From Sphingobacterium zeae (lineage in GTDB: Bacteria > Bacteroidota > Bacteroidia > Sphingobacteriales > Sphingobacteriaceae): DNA of 64,000 nt. Positions 17,406 to 27,800 of the stretch are shown piece by piece. The stretch covers positions 248,001 to 312,000 of the forward strand of contig NZ_JAUTBA010000001.1 in NCBI RefSeq assembly GCF_030818895.1. The letters are read 5' to 3'. The position numbers were made by a program, and so were the translations under genes. The number at the start of each line of letters is the position of its first letter. The first letter of the stretch is position 1. Below the pieces are notes generated by a model. The model was not told the origin of the DNA and searched no databases. It saw nothing but the letters and a program-made list of their open reading frames with translations.

Positions 17406-19126
17406 CGTTGACTTTCATTGATCGATTCATAAATAGCATCCTGAATTCTGCTTCTGATATTCAGATCCAAAAGCTTGGTACTCACCTGAGGGTGTACCCG
17501 ATTGGACAAAAAGATATAGATCAATTGATTCTGCGGATCAACCCAGATACATGTTCCTGTATAGCCTGTGTGACCAAAGACGGAACTATTAGCGAACTTT
17601 GATGGATACTCATTTTTAGGATTGGGATCCCAACGGTCAAAACCTAATCCCCGGCGACTGCTTGTTGATTGCCTGGATGTAAATAAGTCAACTGTTTCCG
17701 TTTTAAAGTAGCGCTCTCCACCATACTCACCTCTATTTAATAACAGCTGGCCATAGATTGCCAAATCGTTTGCGGTAGCAAATAGTCCGGCATGCCCGGC
17801 AATACCTCCTGCCATTGCCGCACCCTGATCGTGTACATAGCCTTCTAACAATGTTTTCCGAAATGAGGTATCTTGTTCGGTAGGAACAATTTCATCTTTT
17901 GCAAAACGTATTCTGGGAAGATAACCAGCGCGCTTCATCCCTAATGGCCTATAGAAGTTTTCCTGGACGTAATCTTGCAGCGGCTCAGCCGTTTGATGTT
18001 CTGCAACTTCTTTCATCACATACATGCTGATATCACTATATACATAGTTTCCTGTGGGCTTTACCGGAGATTTTAGCATCTCTGGCCACATGAAATCACG
18101 GTAATAATCGTTGAGGATATAGCTATTATCCGCCATTTCTACTTGATGGTTAGCATCTGGAACTGAAACAACGTCTCCAGCTTTCAGATATTTATAAAAG
18201 GGAATAAAGGGTGTAAAACCGGCCTCGTGCAGCATGACGGAACGAAGCTTGATATCCTTCTTATTGGTATACTTTGCCTGCCATAGGTAATGCCCCATGG
18301 TACTATCCAAATTAATCACATTCCGCTCAGTAAGGCGCATAATGACAGGTGTTGTGCCGGCAATCTTACTGACAGATGCCAGATCAAAAATATCATTTGT
18401 TTTTGTTGGAATATCTTTGGAATAGGTATGGAATCCATAAGATTTCTCCAGCAGAACTTGTCCATCTTTAACAATCATGACAACTGCTCCAGGTGTCGCT
18501 TGCTTATCAATGGCTTCTTGGGCAATAGCATCAATTTTCTTGGTCAATTTCCCTAGATTCAGATGAGCGCTTGACGCAGAGCCATACTGCAGCCTTGTCT
18601 GTGTAGTTTTGACATCACCGGCAGTGATGGGAACTCCACCAAAAACTGACATTGCCACGTGACGTTGTCCAGTTTCTGAAAACGGGGCTAATAGTTCGAT
18701 CAAGTCAGACGACATGCGCTCAGTTAGCCCCTTTTTGCTTTTTTCATTTTCGAAAAAATGACAAAGGATGACTTTCTTATTGTTCAATACAGCCTGTTTC
18801 AACTGGGCGAGACAATCTGCATCCAAGTCATCTTCCTTTCCAGCGACAATAATTGTATTATAGTATTTTATATCTTCATCAAATTTACTAAAATCAAAAA
18901 CTCTAGTGTCTGCATAACGGGCCAACTGCTCTGTAAACACACTATATTTTACTGCATTGGGAACAACAACGGCGATGCGAAGCTGATCTAGGTGCCTCAA
19001 AGGCAGCAATTGATCGCGGTTATTAAACAGTATCGTTTCATTCTTAATAGTAGATTTATATTGAGCAAACAAAGGGCTAATACAGAACAAACCTGCAAAT
19101 AACACCCCAAAAAATCCTTTTTTCAT
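17402..19126 (-). CDS. Exported serine beta-lactamase-family hydrolase with a GH3 C-domain-like N-terminus
   Basis: A 574-residue protein. After a signal peptide (to about FA in LFAQYKS) residues 25-170 resemble the C-terminal alpha/beta domain of family 3 glycosidases (ETILFNNRDQLLPLRHL, then FGGVPIT), without the GH3 catalytic barrel. Residues about 190-565 form a class C beta-lactamase/PBP4-like domain with S251-x-x-K254 (SVSK), the Tyr motif YSD, and HTGYTG replacing the KTG box. In Bacteroidota full-length GH3-serine hydrolase fusions exist; this looks like one that lacks the barrel. It probably acts as a periplasmic D-peptidase or esterase. It is first in an operon with the dipeptidase. 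Confidence 0.8.
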   Translation of the reverse strand: MKKGFFGVLFAGLFCISPLFAQYKSTIKNETILFNNRDQLLPLRHLDQLRIAVVVPNAVKYSVFTEQLARYADTRVFDFSKFDEDIKYYNTIIVAGKEDDLDADCLAQLKQAVLNNKKVILCHFFENEKSKKGLTERMSSDLIELLAPFSETGQRHVAMSVFGGVPITAGDVKTTQTRLQYGSASSAHLNLGKLTKKIDAIAQEAIDKQATPGAVVMIVKDGQVLLEKSYGFHTYSKDIPTKTNDIFDLASVSKIAGTTPVIMRLTERNVINLDSTMGHYLWQAKYTNKKDIKLRSVMLHEAGFTPFIPFYKYLKAGDVVSVPDANHQVEMADNSYILNDYYRDFMWPEMLKSPVKPTGNYVYSDISMYVMKEVAEHQTAEPLQDYVQENFYRPLGMKRAGYLPRIRFAKDEIVPTEQDTSFRKTLLEGYVHDQGAAMAGGIAGHAGLFATANDLAIYGQLLLNRGEYGGERYFKTETVDLFTSRQSTSSRRGLGFDRWDPNPKNEYPSKFANSSVFGHTGYTGTCIWVDPQNQLIYIFLSNRVHPQVSTKLLDLNIRSRIQDAIYESINESQR

Positions 19127-19355
19127 TCTGCTTTTATCGTTTTTTAGGTTTTATCAAATAAAAATACGAATTAAATGAACAAGGAATACAGGACGGTTAA
19201 AAAAAATCAACTTTGTTACGTTAAACGAGTCTCTGGATTAAAATCTCTTTTTCTTTTAACCTCGGTAGCACAAGAATCTTTAAGCGAATTGCAACTAGTC
19301 TTTGATTACTCGGTTACAGATTGCATCCTGAAGGTTTTTTCTGTAAGTTTGACTA

Positions 19356-20642
19356 ATGCCAGAATTGATTCAAGATAAAACCATATTTTCCTTACTGGAA
19401 GTTAGCCGCAGTATCCAAAAGACACTTGCAGAACGGTATAAGAGTTTGTACTGGATTAAAGCGGAAATGAACAAGCTCAATCATTATACCCATTCTGGTC
19501 ATTGTTATCCCGAGCTAGTCGAAAAACAGGACGGGAAAATTGTCGCTGAAATGCGGTCGATCTTATGGAAAACCGATTACAACCGTATCAACAACAGTTT
19601 TCTCAAGATTGCCCAAGAACCGCTACGAGAAGGAATTACGATGTTGTTTCAGGCAAGTATCTCCTATGATCCGATGTACGGATTGAGCCTGCGCATTGTC
19701 GACATCGATCCGACATTTACATTAGGCGAACTTGAAAAGGAGAAGTTGAACAGTATTCGAAAGTTGAAGGCAGAAGGAATCTATGAGTCGAATAAACTGT
19801 TGAACTTCCCGGCTGTTCCGAAGCGACTGGCGATCATTTCAGTGGAAACGAGTAAAGGGCTTTCTGATTTTTACAAGATTATCAATCAAAACCCTTGGGG
19901 TTACCGCATCGAATGCACACTCTTCCCCGCATTATTACAAGGTGACAAGTCAGTGCCTTCTATTATCAACCAGCTTGCTGTTATTGCCGATAAAATCAGT
20001 TTTTACGATGTCGTTGCCATTATCCGGGGCGGTGGTGGTGAAGTCGGCCTTTCTAGTTATAATAACTATTTACTGGCTCGGGCTATCGCGATGTTTCCCA
20101 TTCCAGTATTAACCGGTATTGGACATTCAACAAATTATACGGTTAGCGAAATGGTCGCTTACAAGAATGCGATCACACCCAGTGAGCTCGCCGACTTTTT
20201 GATCCAAAAGTTTCACAATTTCGCTATTCCGGTCGATAAGGCAGCAGAGCGAATACAACAACTTATTGCTACTCGGTTTAAAGAAGAGCGCAACGTGCTA
20301 TCTCAAACGGCAACGCATATTCAATGGGTCGGAAAAAGAGAAATACAAACCACTCGAACGGCCCTTCAGCAATTTCAGCATGAGCTTAGCGCCTTGATAA
20401 AATTGCGCTTTTACGAGCACCAGACAGCGCTGGCGCATACCGAGCGAATTATTCAGCTGGCTGATCCAATTCGATTATTAAAACAGGGTTTTTCAATTAC
20501 CAAGGTGAATGGAAAACTGCTGCAGTCGATTACACAAGTATCACCCGGCGATATAATACAAACCATACTCGAAGATGGAGAATTGCTAAGCACAGCGAAG
20601 GATAAATTTCCAAAACAGGAATTAGACGAAGACGGTGCATAA
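19356..20642 (+). CDS. xseA: Exodeoxyribonuclease VII large subunit
   Basis: A 428-residue catalytic subunit of exonuclease VII, which degrades single-stranded DNA in both directions. An N-terminal OB-fold (SRSIQKTLAERYKSLYWIKAE to about residue 110) is followed by the catalytic domain with the RGGGGE motif, GIGHSTNYT and ITPSELADF, a coiled-coil region, and a C-terminal tail ending in QGFSITKVNGK. It is encoded 40 bp before the small subunit. An ORF reading into it from 19175 is not coding. The call is firm. Confidence 0.95.
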   Translation: MPELIQDKTIFSLLEVSRSIQKTLAERYKSLYWIKAEMNKLNHYTHSGHCYPELVEKQDGKIVAEMRSILWKTDYNRINNSFLKIAQEPLREGITMLFQASISYDPMYGLSLRIVDIDPTFTLGELEKEKLNSIRKLKAEGIYESNKLLNFPAVPKRLAIISVETSKGLSDFYKIINQNPWGYRIECTLFPALLQGDKSVPSIINQLAVIADKISFYDVVAIIRGGGGEVGLSSYNNYLLARAIAMFPIPVLTGIGHSTNYTVSEMVAYKNAITPSELADFLIQKFHNFAIPVDKAAERIQQLIATRFKEERNVLSQTATHIQWVGKREIQTTRTALQQFQHELSALIKLRFYEHQTALAHTERIIQLADPIRLLKQGFSITKVNGKLLQSITQVSPGDIIQTILEDGELLSTAKDKFPKQELDEDGA

Positions 20643-20682
20643 TTTAGCAATTGGTAAAAAAATTTAAAGAAAGCATAGCACA

Positions 20683-20904
20683 ATGGAACAGAATTATACC
20701 TACACAGATGCCTTTAACGAGTTACAAACTATTGTAAGGGAAATTGAGAATGGTTCAACAAACATTGATGAACTGGCCGAAAAGATTAAAAGAGCCTCAG
20801 ACCTTATTCAGGTCTGTAAAGCCAAATTAACGGCGACAGAGGACGAAGTGAATAGTTTATTACAAAAAATATCAGCAGCAGAAGAGACCAATGATCAAGA
20901 GTAG
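20683..20904 (+). CDS. xseB: Exodeoxyribonuclease VII small subunit
   Basis: A 73-residue helical protein with the XseB pattern YTDAFNELQTIVREIENGS followed by LAEKIKRASDLIQVCKAKL. It forms a two-helix hairpin that wraps the XseA coiled coil. It directly follows xseA. Length is normal. Confidence 0.93.
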   Translation: MEQNYTYTDAFNELQTIVREIENGSTNIDELAEKIKRASDLIQVCKAKLTATEDEVNSLLQKISAAEETNDQE

Positions 20905-20937
20905 CTTCTGCAAGATCTGAAAGTCGGCAAAGTAGCG

Positions 20938-20969
20938 TTACAGCCAACATTTATTTTTGTTGGCTGTAA
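20938..20969. terminator. Bidirectional terminator
   Basis: A 12-bp perfect stem, TTACAGCCAACA and TGTTGGCTGTAA, with a T-rich 8-nt loop lies between convergent xseB and the racemase-like gene. The flanking T tract is short. Confidence 0.75.
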
Positions 20970-21006
20970 TGCAGGTGCATAACTTAACAATTTTCAGCAG
21001 GGTGGA

Positions 21007-21753
21007 TTACAATGGCTTTAATTTATCCGGAGCGACCGCACGAATGAGCGCACGCGCTAAAATTCTATTCGGGTCTATGATAATCATACCATTGTGATCT
21101 CGTTCCGGAATAGCCAAAGGTAACTCTGCACATCCCAAGATAATGACTTGTGCTCCCTTTTTCTTCAAGTCATCCATCGCCGATAATAAATCCTCCCTCG
21201 CCTTATTCGCAATCGGCACAGGCTGTGCTTTTATTCCATATTCAGCATCATAGATTGCATTGTTTACCTTTTCTTGCTCCGTTCCTTCTGGCGTGACGAC
21301 ATCAAAGCCCTTTTCAATAAAAGCCGCTCGATATAAACTATATAACTGCTCTCCTGCAGTAGAAATAACACCCACCATAGTATCAGGATAGTTCTCGTGC
21401 ACAAATTGCACGGTCTCATGCACAATATGCAATAGTTGTAATGTACTTCCTGTGCGCGCAATTTCCGCTTTAATGAAAGAAAAAATAGGCTCTGCATGTA
21501 CGATATTTGACGGAATTGCCGCTACGGTCGCGCCCGCTATTTCCAATTTCCGTAACACCGATGCGATGGCCTTTCCAGGATTTTCATTGGATGTATCCAA
21601 TAAATACGCTTTCCGATCAGGGATCAAATGAGGACAAGAGAACAATAATAGCGGCAAGTGCTCCTGGTCGGATCTTGCCGCTGTTTCATCAATAATTTTT
21701 TTTGTAATATCCAGGCCGCTGTAAGGACCAAGTCCACCTACTATACCAATCAT
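21007..21753 (-). CDS. Aspartate/glutamate racemase family protein with a substituted first cysteine
   Basis: A 248-residue two-domain PLP-independent racemase family protein. The N-terminal GIVGGLGPYSGLDI and C-terminal ILGCAELPLAI motifs are present. The second catalytic cysteine is retained (GCAE). At the first site, where most family members have PCNTAH, this protein reads IPSNIVHA, with Ser in place of Cys. Family knowledge says the two residues deprotonate opposite faces of the amino acid, and some members with a non-Cys first residue act on one enantiomer preferentially. Substrate is unknown. It lies 57 bp after the SusCD-associated lipoprotein gene on the same strand and may share its operon. 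Confidence 0.8.
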   Translation of the reverse strand: MIGIVGGLGPYSGLDITKKIIDETAARSDQEHLPLLLFSCPHLIPDRKAYLLDTSNENPGKAIASVLRKLEIAGATVAAIPSNIVHAEPIFSFIKAEIARTGSTLQLLHIVHETVQFVHENYPDTMVGVISTAGEQLYSLYRAAFIEKGFDVVTPEGTEQEKVNNAIYDAEYGIKAQPVPIANKAREDLLSAMDDLKKKGAQVIILGCAELPLAIPERDHNGMIIIDPNRILARALIRAVAPDKLKPL

Positions 21754-21809
21754 AATGCTATTTTTATATCCAAGATATAACCAATAGCATCAAAAATGGT
21801 TTGTAGAAA

Positions 21810-22793
21810 TTACCATTCTATCGATTGATCCTCATCAGGAATCTGTGTATTTAACTGCCGCTCAAGGATCAATGACCCGGAGACCTTGAATTTGATCGCT
21901 GTAGTAGAAACCAAGGTATAATCGGTAAATTCATAGTCGACATTGTTTAAAGTAATATAACGATGTAATAAATAAGGACGAACAGCATCCATTTGTTCCG
22001 AAATAGTATAACTCGCATCTTTTTTGACAGCAAACTTCATATTTGGGTTTTCGGCTCTAAAAGTCACTCCGCCTGTTTCATTAAACGTTGCAAAGACTTT
22101 ATAGTTTTTTCTGTCTTTACGATCTTCATCAATATTCCCCGCATAAAAGAAAATGGTATTTTCATCAACCACGTAGCTTCTTATTTGACTTTTCACAATC
22201 GGTGTTTCACTTTCATGCCCATCCATCACAACTTTTAAGGCTGTCCCGCTGTACGTTCCTGAATAATTATTAAATGGATTGACACGTAGTAATGCTTTTT
22301 TATAATGTTTTCTGGGATTGATTTTGTATTTAGCAGCAGGATCCTCCAAAATCGTCAGCGGAAGTACCCACTTTTCGGCCATATCAATTCCTTTCAACGA
22401 AAAATCAATAGCCATCAATGCTGTATTTTCCCCCGATTTTATATTCACTGTCTGAGGAATAGAAAAATAGCCGTTATCCAGCTGTTTGTAGTAAAAGTCT
22501 TGCCTAGTCTGAAAACGTTGGTAATTCAATATGCCCAACGTATCTGCATCAACCCCTACACGTACCTCAAGATTTCCATCATTTGTTGTCGATCCACTCA
22601 CTTCCAGCGGCTGTAAAAACGTAGTTTTTTGTCTGTCTTTATAACGGACATAAATATTGGCGACTCCTTCACTTTCCAAAGGGGCCTTAAATGAGACATA
22701 ATGTTCAAATTGCTCCTCTTTCCATTCGTCGTTGCAGGCATTGCAGGCGAATAACACCATCAGGAGCAAAAGCTGTATAGATGACTTTTTCAT
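21810..22793 (-). CDS. SusD-associated surface lipoprotein (DUF1735/DUF4361-like)
   Basis: A 327-residue lipoprotein with a type II signal (MVLFACNACND). The N-terminal domain (about 30-160) follows the DUF1735/DUF4973 pattern (VSFKAPLESEGVANIYVRY, LPLTIL). The C-terminal domain (about 170-327) has the NNYSGTYSGTA start of DUF4361-like modules. Such proteins sit after SusD in many Bacteroidota loci and are thought to bind glycan at the cell surface. It lies 16 bp after susD, the last clear member of the operon. Confidence 0.72.
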   Translation of the reverse strand: MKKSSIQLLLLMVLFACNACNDEWKEEQFEHYVSFKAPLESEGVANIYVRYKDRQKTTFLQPLEVSGSTTNDGNLEVRVGVDADTLGILNYQRFQTRQDFYYKQLDNGYFSIPQTVNIKSGENTALMAIDFSLKGIDMAEKWVLPLTILEDPAAKYKINPRKHYKKALLRVNPFNNYSGTYSGTALKVVMDGHESETPIVKSQIRSYVVDENTIFFYAGNIDEDRKDRKNYKVFATFNETGGVTFRAENPNMKFAVKKDASYTISEQMDAVRPYLLHRYITLNNVDYEFTDYTLVSTTAIKFKVSGSLILERQLNTQIPDEDQSIEW

Positions 22794-22808
22794 AAATTTT
22801 ATAATTGA

Positions 22809-24866
22809 TTAATCATTATAAGTCCAACCAGGATTTTGTGTTAAATTCTTGTTGCGTTTAAGTTCTGTATGGCTGATTGGCCAAAACCACATTTTGTCTG
22901 CGAAGGTTGTTTTCAGTGTCCAAATCGCAACCGGTTGGTAAAAGAGATCACGTTCTTTTTCATTCATCAAGACATTACAGCCATAAACCGGTAAGGCTTC
23001 TTCCACTGGAGCATCCATCCAGCGACGTAAATCATAATAACGTTGTCCCTCGCCCATCAGCTCGATGAAACGTTCACGCTTGATGGTACGACGCAGTTCA
23101 TTTTTACTGCTGTATACACTTTCAGCGTAATCGGGAACTCCACCGCGGATCCGTACAGGCTGAATACCTTTTTTCATTTCAGCGATATCACGACTTATTG
23201 TATAACTTCCCCCGCGCCAGGATGAAATTGTAAAAGAACCGCTTAATTCATTCAATGCTTCGGCATACATTAATAATATGTCCGCGTAACGGATTGCAGG
23301 TTCTGCCTTGGGAACTACACGTGATCCAACACCACCTTCGTAAGTATCGCTCGGGTGAACAAACTTTTTAACCCCAAAACCCGTACGCAACCAATATCCA
23401 TTGGCGGAGTTAAAGCCATTGCCTTTGGGATCTGCACTGTAATAAAACACTTGCTTATTACGATTTTCCTCTTTTGTCTCATTCAGTAGCGTCCAAAAAC
23501 TTCCGCTGTAAGCTACTGAAGCGTAAAACCTCGGTTCACGATTCGCATATTGCAGAGAAGCACCTGCACGCAGTGGTCGGTATTTTTTTGCATTATAATC
23601 GTCCTGAGTAACATATCCCATACTTCTGTTTGAGCCATTACCTCGACCTATTTCCTTATCCTTACCCGGTACATCTGTACCATCACTCATATAATACGCA
23701 TCAACGAGTTTCTGTGTCAGTCCATGGGTATTCCATCCTGTCGCCGAGCGTGGCAATTGATGAATAACCATTTGGTCAATCCCTTCATTGGGCTGGTTAC
23801 TACCACGGGTAAATATCAGTTCGGGATTGCCTGAGGCAGACAACGTACCGTCGAAAACCTGTGCATATGATTTCATGGGGTCAATATTTGCCCACCCTTC
23901 GGGCCAGCTTTTAGCTGAAAAATTGTGATCTTCGGGAGGTTTGACGGTGGCATCGTCACCAGTCTCCTGAAAAGGTGCTGTATACAGCTTATACACGCCG
24001 AGCTCGATTACGTCTCGTGCGGCAGCTGCAGCTTTCGCCCATTTCTCTTCCTTGAATTCTACGGAAAGCAAGCGTTTGCCCTGTTTATCGACCAATAATG
24101 CTGCATAACCGGAGTTATTACCATTGGCCAATGGACTAGCGGCATAAAGTAACACTTTGGCACGAGCAGCTAAAGCCGCCCCAACAGTTGGCCGAGCAGA
24201 GCCGTCTTGTCCGCGCTTCATCCCTAAAGACTCCATTTCTTTAGCTGCCTGTAGCAATTCATCACTGATATAGCTTGCACACTCCTCATAGGTGCTTCGC
24301 GGAATCGCCAGATCATCATAGCTATCGGTATAATCCAGTCCTTCATCCGGCAACAGCGGAATGGGGCCATATTTACGGAGCAACAGCCAATAAAGGTATG
24401 CCCGTGCAAATCGTGCTTGGCCACGATAATCCGAAATTTCAGTTGCCGACATCTCGCTGTTCATGTATATGTTCTGAATGAAGGTCGACGCGTTACGAAT
24501 GCCCCGGTAGGATTGCGTCCATGTGCCCTGTTTGTCACTTTCAGTATATTGGCCCATTTTGAACATATTGTAAGAGAGCTCATTTTTTGAGGGATCATAA
24601 TCTCTATCTCGATCACCGTAATACATGTCGTCTGCAAAACAATGCGGCGTCATTCCTTTACTGGCAACATCAGCATTCTCTCCTTTAAACTCTTCAAATA
24701 CATGCGCTAGCCATTCTTCCGAATATACCTTACTTTTAAAGGTCTTCTCTATATTAAGTCGATCCTTAAAATATTGATCCGATTTCAAATAATCCTTTTT
24801 GCAGGATGAGACAAAACTTGCTCCTAGCACAAGCAACATGGCCATGCATATTTTATTTCTTTGCAT
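22809..24866 (-). CDS. SusD/RagB-family nutrient-binding lipoprotein
   Basis: A 685-residue surface lipoprotein (signal MLLVLGASFVSSCKKDYL, lipobox SSC). The SusD TPR-like core is evident (ATEISDYRGQARFARAYLYWLLLRKYGPIPLL) along with the C-terminal RERFIELMGEGQRYYDLRRW block. It is longer than average (about 500-600). It forms the lid of the TonB-dependent transporter encoded 12 bp upstream and binds the substrate. The substrate is not evident since no glycoside hydrolase is nearby. Confidence 0.93.
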   Translation of the reverse strand: MQRNKICMAMLLVLGASFVSSCKKDYLKSDQYFKDRLNIEKTFKSKVYSEEWLAHVFEEFKGENADVASKGMTPHCFADDMYYGDRDRDYDPSKNELSYNMFKMGQYTESDKQGTWTQSYRGIRNASTFIQNIYMNSEMSATEISDYRGQARFARAYLYWLLLRKYGPIPLLPDEGLDYTDSYDDLAIPRSTYEECASYISDELLQAAKEMESLGMKRGQDGSARPTVGAALAARAKVLLYAASPLANGNNSGYAALLVDKQGKRLLSVEFKEEKWAKAAAAARDVIELGVYKLYTAPFQETGDDATVKPPEDHNFSAKSWPEGWANIDPMKSYAQVFDGTLSASGNPELIFTRGSNQPNEGIDQMVIHQLPRSATGWNTHGLTQKLVDAYYMSDGTDVPGKDKEIGRGNGSNRSMGYVTQDDYNAKKYRPLRAGASLQYANREPRFYASVAYSGSFWTLLNETKEENRNKQVFYYSADPKGNGFNSANGYWLRTGFGVKKFVHPSDTYEGGVGSRVVPKAEPAIRYADILLMYAEALNELSGSFTISSWRGGSYTISRDIAEMKKGIQPVRIRGGVPDYAESVYSSKNELRRTIKRERFIELMGEGQRYYDLRRWMDAPVEEALPVYGCNVLMNEKERDLFYQPVAIWTLKTTFADKMWFWPISHTELKRNKNLTQNPGWTYND

Positions 24867-24877
24867 CTTTCTTGATT

Positions 24878-27800
24878 TTATAGGTTGACATTGATACCAA
24901 ATGTAAACGACTTAGGTAATGGATAGTCTTCACCCCTCGGCGTCGCTAGCTCCGGATCCCAAAGTTTGAATTTTGACCAGGTCAGCAAATTTGAACCAAC
25001 TAAAAACAAACGGATGCTATTGATTTTTATCCGGTTGGTCATTTGCTTTGGCAGGGTATACCCGATGTCCAAGGTTTTCAAACGAAGGTATTGCCCATTC
25101 TTCAACCAAAATGTTGACTCTCTAAAGTTATTCGGATTAGGACCGTAACTCAACCTCGGATAAGAAGCATTCGGGTTTTCTGTCGATGGATCACCGGATA
25201 TATCAGCCGAAATCCAACGGTTATCGCCCATTACCCCCTTCAATACTTGTCCCCATTCACCTTCACTAAACGCATAAACTGTTTTTCCATAGGTAAAGAA
25301 CGTCGATTTACCAGATCCCTGAAAGTGCACACTAATATCCAGGTTCTTCCAGCTTGCTGACGCCCCGACACCGTAGACTAGATTCGGACGTCTTGTTGCT
25401 CCGATAGCGACACGATCACCGTCGTCGATGATGCCATCACCATTAACATCCTTATATTTAATATCGCCTGGTTGGTAGTTGCCAAATGTTTGCTTAGGAC
25501 TATTGCGTATGTCATCATAATCTTGGAATAGGCCTAAAGCAATGAGTCCTTTTGCCTGATCAACCCGATAGCCTTTTTGGTTTTGATAGCCATACACGTT
25601 ATATTCCTCATCGATCTCCGTGATTTCATTCTTACTATAGGTAATATTACTTCTGGCAGTTAAATTGACTTCGCCCACTTTCTGGTTATATAGTAGGCGT
25701 CCATCAAAACCTCTTGATTTTACCGCTCCCACATTCGCGCTTGGTATAGATTCTAATCCTACCAGTGCAGGCAAATAATTTCGAGCCATATATATGCCCG
25801 TGCGTTCCTCATTGAAGAAATCTAAATTAACAACTATCTTATCTTTAAAAAGCGCCAGATCAAATCCCAGGTTCTTTTTAGTCGCCATCTCCCAGGTCAC
25901 ATTGGAGGAAGATACCTGACTATATTTCATTCCGCCATAGTATCGGTCGAAACCATAGTCTGCCCACTGATACCCCCCTTCGGGAATCCATACCTGGTCT
26001 TCAAAACGTCCGATTTCACTAATTGTCGATAGATAAGGGAAGCGTGCGCCACCGGATAACTGATCGTTACCTACTCTTCCCCAGGAGTACCGGATCTTGA
26101 ACATATTCATCCACGAAATATTATCTTTCACAAATGGCTCTTCGCCGATATTCCAGGCTGCAGAAACCGCAGGAAAAAAACCATATTGTCGACCCGGGGC
26201 AAAATTTTCCGAACCATTATAGCCAAAATTAAAATCAGCGATGTAACGTGACTTCCAATTGTAGGTTACCCGGCCAGCTAAGGCCTGATTTCTTCTTGCA
26301 ATTCCATTTTTGATATCATCGCCAAGATTGACTGTGCGAATAAGGGCATCACGGGTAAAACGCGCCACGGCACCAACAGTATGATTCCCGATACTACGAT
26401 CATAGTTAAACATCATATCATAGAATTCGCGTCGCTCGCCACTGGCACTGCTGGCCTGATATAACTCTCGCGGATTTGAAATATGTGTAAAGATCAAATT
26501 ACCATTCTCATCACGGGCGCGTTCTGCGCGCCATTGTTCAGGCCATTTACGTCGCGATATGGTATTATCGTTATTAGTATCATATCCAATAATTCCCCTA
26601 AAACGTAACCCCCTAGTTATAAAGTCAAAATTTTGTTCAATGGAAATATTGGTCTGTATATTGTTTTGCCAATTTTCATTGTATCCTGTCTGCGTAGCAA
26701 CTACCCAAGGATTGGTCTGATTTCCTGTTCCAATGGCAGGAACATAACCATTTGAATAGATTACCGGCGTGCGAATGGGAGAATATCCGAATAACACACC
26801 CCAAAAATCATCGTCTCCTAAACCTGGACTATTTCTTTTATTGAGAGAGCCTGCAATACCTATTTTTAACACGGTACTTTTAGTTACGTTAATATCTGTA
26901 TTCAACCGATAATTATACCTTTTGTAATTTGCGTTGGTATTGTAATCATTCCGTAGCGTTTCGTCGGTCTTATACATACCACCTTCATCGATATAACTTC
27001 CCGACAGAAAATAACGCGCTGTGGCTCCACCGCCTGTCATATTCAGATTCGCCCGGTAAGTCATCGCTCCGTCTTTGAGCAATAAATCTTTCCAATTTAC
27101 ATTGGGATAGAGATCCGGATCCAATCCCAAACGTAGTATTTCCAATTCTTCAGGTTGATAAATCGGGGCAAAATTTCGTGTAATACGTGCCTCGTTCAAT
27201 AGATTTGCATAGGTAACGCCGTCTTCAAATTCAGGTGTAATGGTACGGCTATTATAGATATTCTCATCTTTAAAATTAATACTGATCTTACCATCTTTAC
27301 CGCGCTTTGTTGTAATTAAAATGACACCATTTGCCCCTCTGGAACCGTAGATTGCGGTCACAGCGGCATCTTTCAGGATATTAATGGTTTCAATATCTTC
27401 GATATTAATGTCATTGATATTCCGCTCGATATTATCGACCAAAACAAGAGCAGAAGCGCCTCCACCAAAGGTCGAAATACCGCGGATCCAAAACTCAGTA
27501 ATATTTTTTCCTGGCTGACCAGACTGCATCATACCTAAAACTCCGGGCGCATTTCCAATTAAAGCGTTACTAATACTCGATGTTGGATTTCCTTTCATCG
27601 TGTTGACGTCAACACTACTGGTCGCTGCAGTCGATGTCAGTGTTCTTTGTGTACCCGTACCGGTTACGACAACTTCATCGAGCACACTGGTCTCCGATTC
27701 ATTCAGTGTCACATCGATAACGCGATTATCTTTCACCAGTATTTCCTGCTTTTTGTAACCAACAGATGAATAGACCAGCGTCTTGTATCGCTCTACTTTT

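Noticed and set aside
19175..19378. 67-residue ORF before xseA
   Set aside because: Overlaps the xseA start and has no family-like pattern; it lies in the promoter region.
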